From CADCTB01 sp036269435 (GTDB lineage: Bacteria; Actinomycetota; Acidimicrobiia; Acidimicrobiales; AC-14): a stretch of 22,315 bases of DNA. Of the stretch, positions 20,310 through 22,315 are shown one piece after another (position 1 is the first letter of the stretch; the number at the start of each line of letters is the position of its first letter). Made by a program: the position numbers and the translations under genes. The stretch is taken from NCBI GenBank assembly GCA_036269435.1, contig DATASA010000077.1, positions 1-22,315 of the forward strand, given 5' to 3'. The notes beneath the pieces were generated by a model that was not told where the DNA came from, ran no database searches, and saw only the letters and a list, made by a program, of their open reading frames with translations.

Positions 20310-22315
20310 ATGACCGACCTCGATCAGGCGTCCCTGCCGGCAACGGATGCCCACGCGCCCCGCCCGGGCGCCGCCGACGACCACGGGCAGTCCGACGACG
20401 GTGCCGTCCAGCCCCGCTACATCAACCGGGAACTGGCCTGGCTCGACTTCAACACCCGCGTCCTGGCCTTGGCCGAGGATCCGAGCGTCCCCCTGCTGGA
20501 ACGAGCCAAGTTCCTGGCCATCTTCAGCGGGAACCTGGACGAGTTCTTCCAGGTGCGGGTGGCGTCGCTGCACGACAAGCACGCGGCCGGCCTGGGTGCC
20601 ACGTCGCCCGACGGGCTGACGCCGACGGAGCAGCTGCTCGCCATCCGCCCCCGGGTCGAGGAGATGATCGCCCGCCAGACCCGCGCCTTTCTCGACGACA
20701 TCGTCCCTGCGCTGGCGGCGGCGGGCGTGGTCCTCTCCGAGTGGGCGGCCCTGGACGACGACGACCGCGCGTACCTGGTCGACGTGTTCGACAACCGGAT
20801 CTTCCCGGTGCTCACCCCACTCGCCGTCGACCCCGGCCACCCGTTTCCCTACATCTCGAACCTGTCGCTCAACCTGGCCGTGACCGTGCGCGACCCGGAC
20901 ACCGGCGCCGAGCGCTTCGCCCGCCTGAAAGTGCCGCCGCTGCTCCCCCGGTTCGTGGTGATGCCCGACGGCGAGCGTTTCGTGCCCGTCGAGCAGGTCA
21001 TCGCCGCCCACCTGGCCGCACTGTTCCCGGGCATGGAGATCGTGCGCCACGACACCTTCCGGGTCACCCGCAACGCCGACGTCACCCTCGAGGAGGAAGA
21101 GGCCGACGACCTGCTCGCCGCGGTGGAGTTGGAGCTGCGGCGCCGACGGTTCGGGCGGGCCGTGCGCCTGGAAGTGGCCCGGACGATGTCCGAGGAGACG
21201 CTCGAGCTGCTGCTGCGGGAGCTCGAGCTCGACGTCGACGACGTGTACGTGGTCGACGGACCGCTGGAGCTCGGCGGCCTCTGGTCGGTCTACGACCTCG
21301 ACCGCCCGGACCTGAAGGACTCGGCGTGGGTGGGCGTGACCCAGCCCCGCCTGGTCGACCCGGACGGCGACGCCCGCGACATCTTCTCGGTGCTTCGCGA
21401 GCGCGAGGTCCTGGTCCACCACCCCTACGACTCCTTCTCGACGTCGGTGGTCGCGTTCATCGAGCAGGCCGCGTCGGATCCGCAGGTGCTCGCCATCAAG
21501 CAGACCCTGTACCGGACGTCCGGCGACAGCCCGATCGTCAAGGCCCTCATCCGCGCGGCCGAGGCGGGCAAGCAGGTCGCGGCCCTGGTCGAGCTGAAGG
21601 CGCGGTTCGACGAGCAGGCCAACATCGGCTGGGCCCGGGCTCTGGAGGAGGCGGGCGTCCACGTCGTCTACGGGCTGCTCGGGCTGAAGACCCACGCCAA
21701 GACCGCCCTCGTCGTCCGCCAGGAGGGCGACAGCATCCGCCACTACTGCCACGTCGGAACGGGCAACTACAACCCCAAGACGGCCCGCCTCTACGAGGAC
21801 GCCGGCCTGCTGTCCGCGGACCCCGAGCTGGGCGCCGACCTGGCCGAGCTGTTCAACTTCCTCACCGGCTACAGCCGCCAGACACGGTACCGGCGGCTGC
21901 TCGTCGCTCCCACCGGGCTCCGCCAGGACGTGCTCGCCCTGATCGCAGCCGAGCGGGAGGCGGCCGACGGCCACGGCGACGGCCGCATCGTGCTGAAGAT
22001 GAACAGCCTGGTGGACACGCCGGTGATCGACGCGCTGTACGAGGCCTCCCAGGCCGGTGTCAGCATCGACCTCATCGTGCGCGGCATCTGCTGCCTGCGG
22101 CCTGGCGTACCCGGGCTCTCGGACAACATCCGGGTGCGGTCCATCGTCGGCCGCTTCCTCGAGCACTCGCGCATCCTCGCCTTCGGAGCGCGGGACCGGC
22201 GGCGCTACTTCATCGGCTCGGCCGACCTCATGCCCCGCAACCTCGATCGGCGGGTCGAGGCCATGACTCCGGTCGACGACCCCGACCTGCAAGCCCGTCT
22301 GCAGGAGATCCTCGA
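20310..22315 (+). CDS. ppk1: Polyphosphate kinase Ppk1 (3' end cut by window edge)
   Basis: Ppk1 reversibly moves the ATP gamma-phosphate onto long-chain polyphosphate. At least 668 codons are visible without a stop; family members are about 690-740 residues, so only a short C-terminal piece is missing. The N-terminal domain starts YINRELAWLDFNTRVLALAE after a disordered acidic extension (about 1-38). FSGNLDEFFQVRVASLHDKH is the next hallmark. The autophosphorylated histidine is His462 in LKTHAKT, followed by HYCHVGTGNYNPKTARLYED. The second catalytic histidine is His619 in FLEHSRI. SADLMPRNLDRRVEAMTPV near the edge is the final conserved block. The ATG at 20310 is the only sensible start. 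The gene lies downstream of the phosphate-signalling cluster, on the same strand. Confidence 0.96.
   Translation, partial: MTDLDQASLPATDAHAPRPGAADDHGQSDDGAVQPRYINRELAWLDFNTRVLALAEDPSVPLLERAKFLAIFSGNLDEFFQVRVASLHDKHAAGLGATSPDGLTPTEQLLAIRPRVEEMIARQTRAFLDDIVPALAAAGVVLSEWAALDDDDRAYLVDVFDNRIFPVLTPLAVDPGHPFPYISNLSLNLAVTVRDPDTGAERFARLKVPPLLPRFVVMPDGERFVPVEQVIAAHLAALFPGMEIVRHDTFRVTRNADVTLEEEEADDLLAAVELELRRRRFGRAVRLEVARTMSEETLELLLRELELDVDDVYVVDGPLELGGLWSVYDLDRPDLKDSAWVGVTQPRLVDPDGDARDIFSVLREREVLVHHPYDSFSTSVVAFIEQAASDPQVLAIKQTLYRTSGDSPIVKALIRAAEAGKQVAALVELKARFDEQANIGWARALEEAGVHVVYGLLGLKTHAKTALVVRQEGDSIRHYCHVGTGNYNPKTARLYEDAGLLSADPELGADLAELFNFLTGYSRQTRYRRLLVAPTGLRQDVLALIAAEREAADGHGDGRIVLKMNSLVDTPVIDALYEASQAGVSIDLIVRGICCLRPGVPGLSDNIRVRSIVGRFLEHSRILAFGARDRRRYFIGSADLMPRNLDRRVEAMTPVDDPDLQARLQEIL

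Noticed and set aside
19539..22292. 917-codon open frame on the minus strand opposite the regulator and ppk1
   Set aside because: It spans a gap and two real genes on the other strand and shows no domain; it is a GC-driven shadow frame.

Overview
The window reads as chromosomal DNA of a high-GC actinobacterium. The pupylation genes (dop, pup, and the proteasomal ATPase ARC with its C-terminal GQYL) are confined mainly to Actinobacteriota. Heavy use of GTG starts, starts with no leader, a MarP-type protease and a Holin-X-like protein agree with this. The gene order and sequence style suggest the class Acidimicrobiia, but that is an inference without a search. No tRNA, rRNA, CRISPR array, insertion sequence or integrase was seen.

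Layout. (1) 1-3891, minus strand: arc, dop and pup, followed by the 5' part of an endonuclease VII-type gene that runs off the left edge. The 20S proteasome genes (prcB, prcA) and the Pup ligase (pafA) are not in view. pup and the endonuclease gene look clearly lower in GC than everything else. (2) 4034-4276, plus strand: a small ferredoxin divergent from arc. (3) 4437-11216, minus strand: a tightly packed operon read as acyl-CoA synthetase, DacB-type carboxypeptidase, Lon-substrate-binding-domain protein, Holin-X-like protein, two tiny proteins, trmI and a MarP-like membrane serine protease. msrB follows with its own promoter-like element. Most junctions overlap by 1-4 bases (ATGA, GTGA or TGATG). 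(4) 11273-15022, plus strand: a single-chain fused ABC exporter of 1249 residues with one degenerate ATP site, converging on a DoxX-family gene (15029-15649, minus). (5) 15725-19889, plus strand: a phosphate-signalling cluster of a soluble PAS histidine kinase, phoU, a 23-codon upstream ORF, pstB, surE and an OmpR/PhoB-type response regulator. (6) 19890-20309: a 420-base gap with an operator-like palindrome, then ppk1 (polyphosphate kinase), cut by the right edge.

How the genes work together. Region 1 tags proteins with Pup and feeds them to the proteasome: Dop deamidates the Gln-ended Pup made here and ARC unfolds the tagged substrates. Region 5 plus ppk1 is a phosphate sensing and storage block, although pstS, pstC and pstA are missing. 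Region 3 mixes envelope maintenance (DacB, MarP, small membrane proteins) with tRNA modification and oxidised-protein repair.

The most striking pattern not captured by gene calls is a TAnnnT element 6-9 bases upstream of the start codon of nearly every gene that begins a transcription unit. This looks like a genome style of leaderless transcription, and it also decides several start sites. The most interesting single locus is the predicted leaderless 23-codon ORF whose stop overlaps the pstB start.
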